A DNA stretch of 64,000 nucleotides. It comes from Rhodococcus sp. IEGM 1409. Its GTDB lineage: Bacteria > Actinomycetota > Actinomycetes > Mycobacteriales > Mycobacteriaceae. The position numbers and the translations under genes are program-made. Shown here in pieces: positions 54,814 through 62,719 of the stretch; the stretch's first letter is position 1; each line of letters opens with the position of its first letter. A model generated the notes under the pieces. The model saw only the letters and a program-made list of their open reading frames with translations. It was not told where the DNA came from and searched no databases. The DNA is taken from positions 186,001-250,000 of the forward strand of contig NZ_JASHKN010000001.1 in the NCBI RefSeq assembly GCF_030056735.1, in the 5' to 3' direction.

Positions 54814-55271
54814 TAGCTGCTCTTTCTCCGGGGCCGGGTGGTCTTCGGCGGTTCGTTGTCGAGTTCGGTGTTCAACTCGGCGATGGTTTCGGCGGCATCG
54901 GTACGTGCCTCGGTCAGGTTTTCCTGCGCCGCAGTGGCATCCGCCTGAGAGTCAGCGATCGCCTTCTCTGCGTCCCGACGTTCCTCGGACGACGAACTCG
55001 CATCCGCGTAGGCAGCTGCGACCTTGTCTTGAGCGTCAACGACACCGCCCTCCGCGTACCGCACGTACGGCTTGCTGGGATCACTCACCACTTCCCTCGG
55101 TGCATCCAGGTGGTCTGAAGCGTCGAGTTCGACGAGTCCCTCGTGCTCGATGACGGTGAGTCCTCCGTGTTGGATGAGGTTGTCGACGAACGGAGTGCGC
55201 TCGCACACGAACTCGGCGCCCTCCGCCCAATCGACTGTGGTCTGATTCGCACGAACATGCACAGTGGTCAT
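54813..55271 (-). CDS. Phage structural protein with coiled-coil tail
   Basis: A 152-residue protein: a beta-rich N-terminal part (VHVRANQTTVDWAEGAEFVCE) and an Ala/Glu-rich coiled coil from about 80 to 140, ending in a basic tail. I recognise no family. It sits in the connector gene series. The ATG at 55271 is preferred over an open extension that would cross box C. Confidence 0.55.
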   Translation of the reverse strand: MTTVHVRANQTTVDWAEGAEFVCERTPFVDNLIQHGGLTVIEHEGLVELDASDHLDAPREVVSDPSKPYVRYAEGGVVDAQDKVAAAYADASSSSEERRDAEKAIADSQADATAAQENLTEARTDAAETIAELNTELDNEPPKTTRPRRKSS

Positions 55272-55290
55272 GAACCAGATCATACGGCGG

Positions 55291-55313
55291 ACACAGTACA
55301 ACTGTGCCTACCG
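55291..55313 (-). promoter_or_regulatory. Phage start-associated box C
   Basis: CGGTAGGCACAGTTG on the minus strand (55299-55313), two mismatches from boxes A and B, 27 bases before the start at 55271. It is part of an inverted repeat GGCACAGT / ACTGTGTCC extending to about 55289. Confidence 0.55.
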
Positions 55314-55317
55314 ATAG

Positions 55318-55863
55318 TTATTCGATGCGAGGATCGCCGTCCAACGGTGCGAACACGGCATCGAATTCCGGGATCACTGCATCGCATGGGCACCACAAGT
55401 CGACACCGACAGTGACCGTCATCGAACCGCCATGGATACCGCCCGACGGGCCTCGGGGTATCCACGGACCGCAGAAGAACTGAGTGCCACGATCGAACGC
55501 GCAGGACACTGCGCGCATCATCGCCCTGGCATCGTCGAGAGCGTCCCGTGCGAGTGAATCCAGCTCCTGCAGTTGAGGCATCGAATTATCTTCCGGGCCT
55601 CGGTAACAACGAAATACCACCACTTCGAGGTCCGCCGCGTACAGGACAGGTTGCGACGCGTCGATCTGCGCGGGATTCAACGGCGCCGGGAACGCGACCG
55701 TCGGATAGATCTGCCCCGGTCGCACGAACGCCGTCTCACATCCATACGCGGGCACCATGTCTCCTGGATGCACAGCCGCGTAGTCGACCTGGCCGGCGCG
55801 CGTCGACTCCAGCCGGGAGGTGAGTTCGTTCAGCAGCACTGTGGCTTTGCCGTAGACGTCCAT
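55318..55863 (-). CDS. Head-tail connector or tail terminator protein
   Basis: A 181-residue protein beginning MDVYGKATVLLNELTSRLES, followed by alternating strands and DALDDARAMMRAVSCAF. The layout resembles phage neck or tail-terminator proteins and the position, directly after the gp6-like connector gene with a one-base overlap (TGATG), supports this. Three Cys cluster towards the C-terminus. Family not certain. Confidence 0.6.
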   Translation of the reverse strand: MDVYGKATVLLNELTSRLESTRAGQVDYAAVHPGDMVPAYGCETAFVRPGQIYPTVAFPAPLNPAQIDASQPVLYAADLEVVVFRCYRGPEDNSMPQLQELDSLARDALDDARAMMRAVSCAFDRGTQFFCGPWIPRGPSGGIHGGSMTVTVGVDLWCPCDAVIPEFDAVFAPLDGDPRIE

Positions 55864-56624
55864 CAGCGGATCCTCGCTACCCGTGGCGAATCAGGCGAAT
55901 ACACCCGTGGCCGCGACTTCAACTTGTGCGGATTGACCGCGGCGATCCACTGGTCCACCGACGCGACACCGGTGAGCCCTTGCTCGAACAGCACCTGCGC
56001 ATCCACGAGCTGAATATCCACACCCTGCCGGGACACGCTGATCGCCCGGTCCGGAAGTTTGCACTTGCCACCCTTGCGGGCCCGCAGGAACTCAACCGCA
56101 AGATCACCGGCCGCCAACTGCCCCGCGAGCGGAACTTCGATGCCCTGCTTGTACGTCACCGTGAACGCACCCACCGCATCGTCGGGGACGGTGAGGTTCT
56201 GATTCTGTGGCCACACCCCAACACTTGTGCGGATAAGCCAACGATTGTTGCGGATCAAATACTCCGACGGGTCGAGGATTTCGCCGTCGATCATCACCTG
56301 CACAATCGAATCCACCGGACCCGGCAACGCAACCTCGGACGGATGGTTGCATCCGTCAGCGCAACCACACGACCCTGGCATCCACGAACCCGACACCAGT
56401 CCCGGGAACCAGTCGGCGCCCGAACCCGACCGGCCGCGGTACGTCGAATAGTCAGCGGGACTGAAGCACGGCCGCACCGACACCTCACACAACCCGAACA
56501 CCCGCCCGGTCAACGACCACAGAATGTTCGTCGCTAACTCCGCGGCGACAGCTTTGTCATCTGGATCGGCGTCGGTCCATTCCTTCGTTGACGACTGCAC
56601 CGGCCACTCACACGGTCCGCTCAC
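55863..56624 (-). CDS. gp6-like head-tail connector protein
   Basis: A 253-residue protein. The start (DDKAVAAELATNILWSLTGRVFG) is a helix like that of head-tail connectors, followed by a Cys/Gly-rich insert (SCGCADGCNH) and beta strands around VDSIVQVMIDGEIL. The C-terminal helix region ends in a basic tail. It comes before the other neck genes in transcription order. GGAGG-like site and box D precede the GTG. The 123-base gap upstream is shared with the divergent HEPN-like gene. Confidence 0.65.
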   Translation of the reverse strand: MSGPCEWPVQSSTKEWTDADPDDKAVAAELATNILWSLTGRVFGLCEVSVRPCFSPADYSTYRGRSGSGADWFPGLVSGSWMPGSCGCADGCNHPSEVALPGPVDSIVQVMIDGEILDPSEYLIRNNRWLIRTSVGVWPQNQNLTVPDDAVGAFTVTYKQGIEVPLAGQLAAGDLAVEFLRARKGGKCKLPDRAISVSRQGVDIQLVDAQVLFEQGLTGVASVDQWIAAVNPHKLKSRPRVYSPDSPRVARIR

Positions 56625-56643
56625 AGAACTTCCTCCATTACGT

Positions 56644-56668
56644 TAGACACTCCCTACAGTGTCTACCG
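56644..56668 (-). promoter_or_regulatory. Phage start-associated box D with dyad
   Basis: CGGTAGACACTGTAG on the minus strand (56654-56668), 29 bases before the connector start. Here it is part of a perfect 8-bp inverted repeat TAGACACT-N6-AGTGTCTA (56644-56665), suggesting a dimeric binding site. Confidence 0.6.
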
Positions 56669-56747
56669 CATCGGGCCGTATAGGCGCGTCCGAAACCCAG
56701 GAGACTGGGGGCTAGCGCATCGACATCGCAGCGCCATATTCTGAATC

Positions 56748-57167
56748 ATGGACATCGACGACGCACACTTATGCGCGATAGGTCGCCTCGCAATTGCAGC
56801 GGCAAAACTGGAGTACATAGCGAGGTCCCTCGACCCAAACGGAGCAGGTAACACTGGACCCTTTTGGCAGGTCACCGAACGCAACCTTGAGGTCATTAAT
56901 CAAGATACTTTTCTGAACGAGGCTCAGAAGGATTTTTGGCAAAAGTGGATCAGTTCTGCGAGCAAAGGCATGAAGCGCCGAAACCAAATTCTCCACGCGT
57001 TCTGGTCATCCGGCAACTCCCCCGGGGTGGCCTCTGCATACGATCTCAGGTCGAAGGCTTCAACCACATACACCACAACACAGATCGACGAGATCACAAG
57101 CGAGTTAAACCAACTCGCCGTCAATGGATTCCTCTTCAGCGATGAGGTCAACGACAAGTCGGAGTAG
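56748..57167 (+). CDS. HEPN-like protein, moron inside the structural operon
   Basis: A 139-residue all-helical protein. KRRNQILHAFW contains R78-N-x-x-x-H83, the Arg-x4-His catalytic motif of HEPN ribonucleases, and the first helix (IGRLAIAAAKLEYIARSL) resembles HEPN helix 1. It is on the plus strand between two minus-strand structural genes, has its own promoter region and terminator, and its base composition is more AT-rich than its neighbours. HEPN proteins are toxins or effectors in many anti-phage systems, so superinfection exclusion is a reasonable inference; no antitoxin gene is adjacent. Confidence 0.62.
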   Translation: MDIDDAHLCAIGRLAIAAAKLEYIARSLDPNGAGNTGPFWQVTERNLEVINQDTFLNEAQKDFWQKWISSASKGMKRRNQILHAFWSSGNSPGVASAYDLRSKASTTYTTTQIDEITSELNQLAVNGFLFSDEVNDKSE

Positions 57168-57176
57168 TCCCGGAAC

Positions 57177-57212
57177 TCCCTGGTCCACCGATGGACACCG
57201 GCGAACCAGGGA
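57177..57212. terminator. Terminator between HEPN-like gene and major tail gene
   Basis: TCCCTGGT at 57177-57184 pairs with ACCAGGGA at 57205-57212; a smaller GTCC/GGAC stem lies inside. Serves both convergent genes. Confidence 0.7.
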
Positions 57213-57224
57213 ATCAGCCGACCC

Positions 57225-57917
57225 TTAAGCAGTAAGGGCAACCGCTCCGGCCGTCGTCGCCGGGTAGATCACCGGAGTGGGCTCACCGTGCAAATGCTTA
57301 TCCGCAGCGATCGGCGTCAACAGCGGACCTGGCAACGGCGTTGTAGACGGGGATACCGGAGCGTGCAGCACCACATCGTACGGGCCGACACCCCACGGCG
57401 AATTCGCCTCTGTGCGCGTGGTGATCGTGAAGTTCGCCAGCGCATTCTCAAACGAGAAATCACCCAACCGGCCACCCTTCAGCCACGGAAGAACGAAGTA
57501 GCCGTACAGCTTTCCATCAGGGCCACACACAGTGCCCGGAACATCGGACCACGTCTCGAGCGCGACGTTCGCCTTCACTGTCGCGCCAATCTCGAAGCCG
57601 ACGGCGTTCCCTGCATGGTCCAGGACGATGGGCTGACCGGTCACCATGTTGAACAGTTCCGGATCGACCTTCAGGAACGCGATCTCGACGTTGAAATACT
57701 TCAACTCGTCGTCAGCCTTGTCGACGAACTGGATCTTCCCGGCGGCGTTCTTGGGGGCGGTTTCTTCACCGTCCTCGTACTGGGGGCTGATCTTGATGGA
57801 CACGTGGCCGTCGGTGACGATCGTCGACTTGGGGCCAATGACGGGTGCGCCGCAAGCATCGAGCTTGGTGGCACGTGCGACGTGGGAGCGGATACTGGGC
57901 CAGACAGTGGTGGGCAT
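57225..57917 (-). CDS. Major tail protein
   Basis: A 230-residue tail-tube protein. GHVSIKISPQYEDGEE and ELKYFNVEIAFLKVDPELFNMVTG, then FEIGATVKANVALETWSDVPG, follow the major tail protein pattern of Gram-positive siphophages; an extended Pro-rich C-terminal segment may be exposed on the tail. It is upstream of the connector genes in transcription order, which is unusual. Its leader shares 17 bases with that of the tape measure gene. Confidence 0.75.
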   Translation of the reverse strand: MPTTVWPSIRSHVARATKLDACGAPVIGPKSTIVTDGHVSIKISPQYEDGEETAPKNAAGKIQFVDKADDELKYFNVEIAFLKVDPELFNMVTGQPIVLDHAGNAVGFEIGATVKANVALETWSDVPGTVCGPDGKLYGYFVLPWLKGGRLGDFSFENALANFTITTRTEANSPWGVGPYDVVLHAPVSPSTTPLPGPLLTPIAADKHLHGEPTPVIYPATTAGAVALTA

Positions 57918-57963
57918 GTGAGCCTCCGAGCGGAAGAAGATTCGCTCGGCCCGAGGCCAGCAG
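57918..57963 (-). promoter_or_regulatory. Shared leader element, major tail copy
   Basis: CTGCTGGCCTCGGGCCG (57947-57963) is followed by the hairpin CCGAGCG/CGCTCGG with a 10-base loop whose 3' arm runs into the GGAGG ribosome binding site. It also overlaps the very end of the upstream zinc-ribbon gene. Confidence 0.6.
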
Positions 57964-57965
57964 CT

Positions 57966-58265
57966 CTACAGGTGAGGATAGTCGTTGTCTGCCGGTGGGG
58001 GCGGGATGCGTGCGGGTTTGTTGGTCCAGCGGTCGGTTTGGGGTTTGGCGCCGGCACAGGGTGGGGTACGGACGGTTTCTCCGCATTGTCGGCAGTAGTG
58101 GGTGCGGTGGCCGCCGTTGTGGGCGGTGGTGCATGCGCAGACTTCCCAGCCGACGAGGCATGTGTTGGGTCCGAAGGGGTGCCTGTTGGGGCATTGTTTC
58201 GGTGGCCGTTCGTAGCTGGGCATGCCAAAATATTCGCACACCTGTTCGATGTTTGCTATCTTCAT
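57966..58265 (-). CDS. Cysteine-rich zinc-ribbon-like protein, prophage copy
   Basis: A 99-residue protein (ATG at 58265) with CPNRH, NTC, EVCAC, GGHRTHYCRQC and PPC in the same order as the host protein at 38089-38334, sharing TCLVGWEVC and NGGHRTHYCR exactly. The C-terminus adds a Pro-rich tail. It is the last minus-strand gene before the major tail protein and borders the plus-strand ImmA/IrrE cassette. Zinc binding is inferred from the Cys/His spacing; role unknown. Confidence 0.72.
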   Translation of the reverse strand: MKIANIEQVCEYFGMPSYERPPKQCPNRHPFGPNTCLVGWEVCACTTAHNGGHRTHYCRQCGETVRTPPCAGAKPQTDRWTNKPARIPPPPADNDYPHL

Positions 58266-58373
58266 CAACGCGGGGTCGGGAGGGTAAGGGAAGACCAGCT
58301 CGGCCCCGCACCCTGGAGCTGAAAGTGTTTGTTTCGGGGTCGTAATTCGCACAGAATGTGATATTTTGAGGCC

Positions 58374-59000
58374 ATGACAAACACCAGCGAGGATTGCGCT
58401 CGCCTCCTCCGGCCTATCGTCGACCCTTTGCATGAGGCTCTCGCTGCAGCGTACGAGACCATCAGGAAGCTCACTTATGCCCCTGCGAACAGCCCCGGCT
58501 GGTATCGAACGGCCTCGTTCAAGCGGGCCCTCGCGGATCACTTGCCCGAACATCTCGCATCTTTCACCTTCGATTCCGAGTTGGCGAAGAGCTGTCCGCG
58601 GATTGTGCTGACTGACAAGGATAGTCAGCTGCAGCTCTCGTTGCGTCGCTCGACAGGCCTTGGTAAGGCGATGGCATCGCAAGTGCCAAGCGCTCCACCG
58701 GGACTGTTCCAGATTTCGCAGCTGAAACTTCAGCCGTCGAAGTTTGAAAGGGCAGCACTTGCCTGGGATTGGCCGAAGCTTGACGAACACGGCGAGTTGT
58801 CAGACCCATGGCCTCTCACCTTCCTCAAAGCCAAACCCGGTCGTTCCCTGGACGACGGAGAGTGGGAGTTTGGTCTGCCGCTCATTCAGGGCGCAACCCT
58901 CGCTGAACACATCAATCCGTTCAACCCGATCGATGAACCTCTACTCTTTATCGATCGCGAAGACGACAACGAAGATGGAAAGGGGACATCAGCACAGTGA
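58374..59000 (+). CDS. Unknown protein, partner of ImmA/IrrE-like protein
   Basis: A 208-residue protein with a helical N-terminal third (DPLHEALAAAYETIRKL) and a later part rich in Trp, Pro and Asp (LAWDWPKLDEHGELSDPW). I recognise no domain. Its TGA overlaps the GTG of the metallopeptidase gene by four bases, so both are translated together. As first gene of a plus-strand cassette in a minus-strand operon it is a candidate toxin or the target of the protease. The 108 bases upstream are a divergent promoter region. Confidence 0.65.
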   Translation: MTNTSEDCARLLRPIVDPLHEALAAAYETIRKLTYAPANSPGWYRTASFKRALADHLPEHLASFTFDSELAKSCPRIVLTDKDSQLQLSLRRSTGLGKAMASQVPSAPPGLFQISQLKLQPSKFERAALAWDWPKLDEHGELSDPWPLTFLKAKPGRSLDDGEWEFGLPLIQGATLAEHINPFNPIDEPLLFIDREDDNEDGKGTSAQ

Positions 59001-60013
59001 CGATCGACCCCAATCTGCGACTCAAGCAGCTGCGGGCGAAGGTCGGCCTGACGCAGGGCGATTTTGCGCGCAAGCTCGGAATCACACAGTCATTGCTCTC
59101 GCAGGTTGAGCGCAATGAGCGCACTGCAACGCCGGCCGTTCTTTCAGCGGCAATAGTTCGATTCGACCTTTCGGATGATTACTTTCTCTTGCCCGCAGTT
59201 GACTACACACGCAAATCCTTGAACTTTCGCCGAAATGTGTTGACGGCCAAGGCTCAGGACGCGGCTATCTTCACCTTCGGAGACCTTGAGCGCGAGCTAC
59301 AAGCCAAGATGGCCGACATCCCTTTTCGCAACATAGCGATCGACACACCACCGCGGTCCATCGGTCTCCCGCTTCCTGAAATCACTGAGGCTGCCCGTCA
59401 GACCCGGCAAACCCTTGCCCTCGATCCCCATGCCCCGATACCGAACGTGACGCGCGCGTTCGAGCGTGCTGGCATTGCCGTTGTGCCGTTCGAGTGTGAT
59501 GTGGTCCCGAACGGCAAACTCGACGGTATATCCAGCCCGTCAGATGATGGCAACAACTTTGTCATAGCAGTTGCTGCACGAGACGCCGGAGATCGACTTC
59601 GTTTTACTGTCGCGCACGAGGGTGGGCACCTAGTCCTGCATACCCGGACTCGACCGGAATCGGAGAATCTACGAGAGATGGAAGCAAACGTCTTTGCTGG
59701 CGCATTCTTGCTTCCTGAATCGGCGATACTGGAAGACCTTTCACCAGGTCTAACATTGCTCGGCTACAGCAAGCTTAAGGCTAAGTGGGGCGTCTCCATT
59801 CAGGCAATAATCAGACGAGCCTTGACCTTGGAAGTGATCAACCAGGAGCGGTATAAGTCCCTCATGATTCAGCTTTCGAGTCGCGGCTGGAGGACCAAGG
59901 AGCCGGTGGAGGTAGGTCTGGAAGAACCTAGGCTCGTTCCGCAGTTGGTCTCGACTCCGGCTTCAAATGTCATCTCCTTGTCGGATCGCATCAGGAGAAC
60001 GCGACTGACGTAA
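58997..60013 (+). CDS. HTH-XRE / ImmA-IrrE family metallopeptidase
   Basis: A 338-residue protein: N-terminal helix-turn-helix of the XRE type (about 7-62; LTQGDFARKLGITQSLLSQVE), a middle region (about 70-160), and a COG2856 (ImmA/IrrE) peptidase domain with the zinc motif HEGGH at 207-211 and the third ligand region EMEANVFAGAFLLP near 229. Such proteins cleave phage repressors (ImmA), relieve radiation stress (IrrE) or form toxin-antitoxin modules. The coupled upstream gene and location suggest a defence or immunity cassette with autoregulation by the HTH domain. A terminator follows. Confidence 0.85.
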   Translation: MTIDPNLRLKQLRAKVGLTQGDFARKLGITQSLLSQVERNERTATPAVLSAAIVRFDLSDDYFLLPAVDYTRKSLNFRRNVLTAKAQDAAIFTFGDLERELQAKMADIPFRNIAIDTPPRSIGLPLPEITEAARQTRQTLALDPHAPIPNVTRAFERAGIAVVPFECDVVPNGKLDGISSPSDDGNNFVIAVAARDAGDRLRFTVAHEGGHLVLHTRTRPESENLREMEANVFAGAFLLPESAILEDLSPGLTLLGYSKLKAKWGVSIQAIIRRALTLEVINQERYKSLMIQLSSRGWRTKEPVEVGLEEPRLVPQLVSTPASNVISLSDRIRRTRLT

Positions 60014-60025
60014 CCGGTAGACGCA

Positions 60026-60075
60026 GACAAGCCCCCGAGGCCACCGCTTGATGCGATGAGATCGGGGGCTTTGTC
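60026..60075 (+). terminator. Terminator after ImmA/IrrE cassette
   Basis: GACAAGCCCCCGA and TCGGGGGC-TTTGTC pair around a 23-base loop; it separates the plus-strand cassette from the convergent tail gene. Confidence 0.78.
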
Positions 60076-60085
60076 ATGTGCGGGT

Positions 60086-60733
60086 CTAGTCGATCGATGC
60101 GGCCGCGACTGTCGTTGTCGAAAAACGTCGACTTGCTGGTTGTCCTGCATTGACTGCCGCGTAGACACCTGGGTCTCTTGCCTTCTGGATTGCGACACCG
60201 AGCGTCACTTTGTCGGCGATGGTGTACGAGAAAATCGACTCGACGTCGCTACCCCACGCGATCTCTGTGACCCCGGTTCCGGAGCTGACCGCATACCGCA
60301 AGATCAGACAGTTCGGCACGGTCGTCGTTACCGCGGGGGTCGGCCATGTGAGCCCGGTGCCTTCGGACTTCGCGGAAGCGTTGGGCACCGGGGCGACCTT
60401 TGGCAGTACTGCGACGAAGACGATGAACTCGCTGTCGTATCCCGCAGTGGCCCATGACACGGCATCGGGATCGCCAGCTTGCTTGGCCCGCCCGAAGACG
60501 AACAGATTGTTGTTGGACCAGCTGCCGTTGTCTTGAATTGTGACCCACCCAGTAGGTGGCCGGCTAGTAACATAGGCCCGGATCGAAGCGACCGCCGCGA
60601 TCCGTATGTCACCCACTTCGGCCGGCGGCAGGTTGAACGTCAGCGTGGAACCAGTGGTTTTGAAGTGATACACCGTGGCCGATATCTGCGGCACGAGATC
60701 GACTGACCCCGAGTTGAACCAGTACATCGACAT
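60086..60733 (-). CDS. Phage tail tip or receptor-binding beta protein
   Basis: A 215-residue protein made mostly of beta strands (TGSTLTFNLPPAEVGDIRIAA and following), with NGSWSNNNLFVFGRA in the middle. The pattern resembles phage proteins with a concanavalin-like or jelly-roll fold that accompany tail fibres. It follows the tail fibre gene by one base and was presumably cotranscribed with the major tail gene before the accessory cassette inserted. Confidence 0.6.
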   Translation of the reverse strand: MSMYWFNSGSVDLVPQISATVYHFKTTGSTLTFNLPPAEVGDIRIAAVASIRAYVTSRPPTGWVTIQDNGSWSNNNLFVFGRAKQAGDPDAVSWATAGYDSEFIVFVAVLPKVAPVPNASAKSEGTGLTWPTPAVTTTVPNCLILRYAVSSGTGVTEIAWGSDVESIFSYTIADKVTLGVAIQKARDPGVYAAVNAGQPASRRFSTTTVAAASID

Positions 60734-60734
60734 G

Positions 60735-62717
60735 TCAGGCCCTCGTCATCGACAAGATAATCGACGCTCGCTTACCAGGCGTCGTTCCGGCAGCGGTCTG
60801 ACTGAACGTCAGAACGTCTCCGGCAGCGAACGCGAATGTTCCTGTCGCAGAACCAGTGCGCGTGCCGGCCGCAATGCTGACGCTCGCGCCGGCGACATCG
60901 ACCGCGTTCTTCTGCATCTGAACCACAGACGAAGCGCCCGATGCGTCCGCCGTGCCCAACTGCACCTTGAACCCGGTCACAGTGACCGGATAGGTGAACT
61001 CCCAGCCATCAGGCGCGAATCCGTCACCGGTGCCAACCTTGCGGGTGTCCGACCAGAGTCCGAATCGGAGAGTGTCTTGCTTCGCAGCCGACGCCATCGT
61101 CGCGATTGTCACCGACCCAGGCGAGGGATTGCGCGTGTCGGAAGGCGCGTCGACGCCAAGTGCCAGTCGGCCTGCGGCAGCATCGGCCGCTTTCATCACT
61201 GCGCGTCCGACGGCAGTCGAGTCGGTGATGTCGACGGCCTGGGTTGTGACCGCGCCCTGGCGTCCGTTAACCGACGAAACTGGTGAAGCTGGATACGTGT
61301 TCTCGCGCCAGCTCGACAGTTGTGTCGGGTCGTTGCCGATGATCTGAAAGTCGGAACCTCGGTCAGACCGCGTGCACCAGTCGCCCTTTTGCCCGATCAG
61401 GGCGAGCATCGCTGACTGTGTTGACACGGCGCCGAGGAAGTCCCGGATCGCCACTGCAGGGATCTGCGACTGAACGAGAACCCCATTGCTGTCGAGGTCG
61501 GCCTTGGTCGCGAGCTTCGCAGTCAGGCCCGTGACCTGAGACTCCGCGTGCGTATGCGTTGTCGGGGGCCGCGCATCTGTCAGGCGTGGGTCATCGCCTT
61601 GCACCGACCCGTCGGCCTTGTCGAGCGAGGCCTGCACAGCCGGTGACGTCTTCGCCTTCGTGACAGCCTCGTCGGCGAGCTTCGGTGTCGTGACCGCGTT
61701 GTCGAGCACAGAGCCCGCCACGATGCCATCAGCGGCGTCCTCAGCCCGCTGCGCCTGCGCTGTCGCATCCGTCACCGCCTGCTGCGAGAGCTCCCTCTCC
61801 GCGACGAATTGGGTGCCGTATTGCGCGAGTGTCTGGTCGACGAGGTTGGATGTGTTCTCGATGCTGCTCTTCGTCTGGTGAACATCGGTCTGGATCTGCT
61901 CGACATCGGTCTGCGCTGCAACCACGACATCGTGTGCAGTCGTGACGGTCTGGCGGTCGGTCGCGACTGCGGAGGCCGCGGACTCGACAGCCTGCCGATC
62001 TGTTGCAACCTGCGCCGCATCTTCTGCAACATCCTGGATGCCCGCCGCTGTCTGGACGGCGAGATCCGCCGCGCCTTCGGCATCTTCCTTATGTTGCGCT
62101 GCAGCCGCTTCTGACTGGCCCGCCGCCGTCGCACTTGCAGAGGCATTGCTCGCGTGTCCAGCCGCACTGGTGTCCCGTTGGCCGGCCAGGGTTGCCGAGT
62201 CTCCCGCCGATACCGCGGACACTGCAGCGTGCCCGCTCGACTCACTCGCGCTACCGGCGAACCCTTGAGCCGCGTCGCGAGCGGCCTCTGCTGCCGCCCG
62301 ATCCTGCGCGATTTGTTCGAGGTCCTCACCGATGCCGGCAACACCTTCGGCCGCTGCGACCGCGATGTCGCGTGCTTCCTTCGTATCTTCCAGGTACTGC
62401 TTCACCAGCGAGACAACTGGAGGGTCGGGGATCTCGTACATTTCGATCAGATCCCACAACCGGGCATCAGTTGCCGGAATGATGATCTTGTACGTCGGAC
62501 CGTGCGGCCCGATCCGCACTGTCGCCTCACCCGGATCCAGGTTCGGCGAAGTCAACTGCCCTCCAACAAGGCGGCATTTCACCTCGACCGGCACCACAAC
62601 CCATGTACCGGCTGCGTTCTCGCGACGCCGCGGGACCGTGAAGTACACGAACGCCAAATCCGCCGGGAACGGAGCAACCCCGTCCAACCGGCGGAAGTCC
62701 TCAGTGATCACACTCAT
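60735..62717 (-). CDS. Tail fibre protein
   Basis: A 660-residue minor tail/fibre protein. The first 120 residues form a beta domain (FVYFTVPRRRENAAGTWVVVPVEVKC) typical of actinophage fibre attachment, residues about 120-345 are an Ala-rich heptad coiled coil, then come repeat-like THTHAESQVTGLTAKLATKADL (a fibre trimerisation signature) and a beta-rich C-terminal tip. Likely trimeric and responsible for host recognition. Gene lies upstream of the major tail gene, an unusual place. Confidence 0.78.
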   Translation of the reverse strand: MSVITEDFRRLDGVAPFPADLAFVYFTVPRRRENAAGTWVVVPVEVKCRLVGGQLTSPNLDPGEATVRIGPHGPTYKIIIPATDARLWDLIEMYEIPDPPVVSLVKQYLEDTKEARDIAVAAAEGVAGIGEDLEQIAQDRAAAEAARDAAQGFAGSASESSGHAAVSAVSAGDSATLAGQRDTSAAGHASNASASATAAGQSEAAAAQHKEDAEGAADLAVQTAAGIQDVAEDAAQVATDRQAVESAASAVATDRQTVTTAHDVVVAAQTDVEQIQTDVHQTKSSIENTSNLVDQTLAQYGTQFVAERELSQQAVTDATAQAQRAEDAADGIVAGSVLDNAVTTPKLADEAVTKAKTSPAVQASLDKADGSVQGDDPRLTDARPPTTHTHAESQVTGLTAKLATKADLDSNGVLVQSQIPAVAIRDFLGAVSTQSAMLALIGQKGDWCTRSDRGSDFQIIGNDPTQLSSWRENTYPASPVSSVNGRQGAVTTQAVDITDSTAVGRAVMKAADAAAGRLALGVDAPSDTRNPSPGSVTIATMASAAKQDTLRFGLWSDTRKVGTGDGFAPDGWEFTYPVTVTGFKVQLGTADASGASSVVQMQKNAVDVAGASVSIAAGTRTGSATGTFAFAAGDVLTFSQTAAGTTPGKRASIILSMTRA

Positions 62718-62719
62718 TG

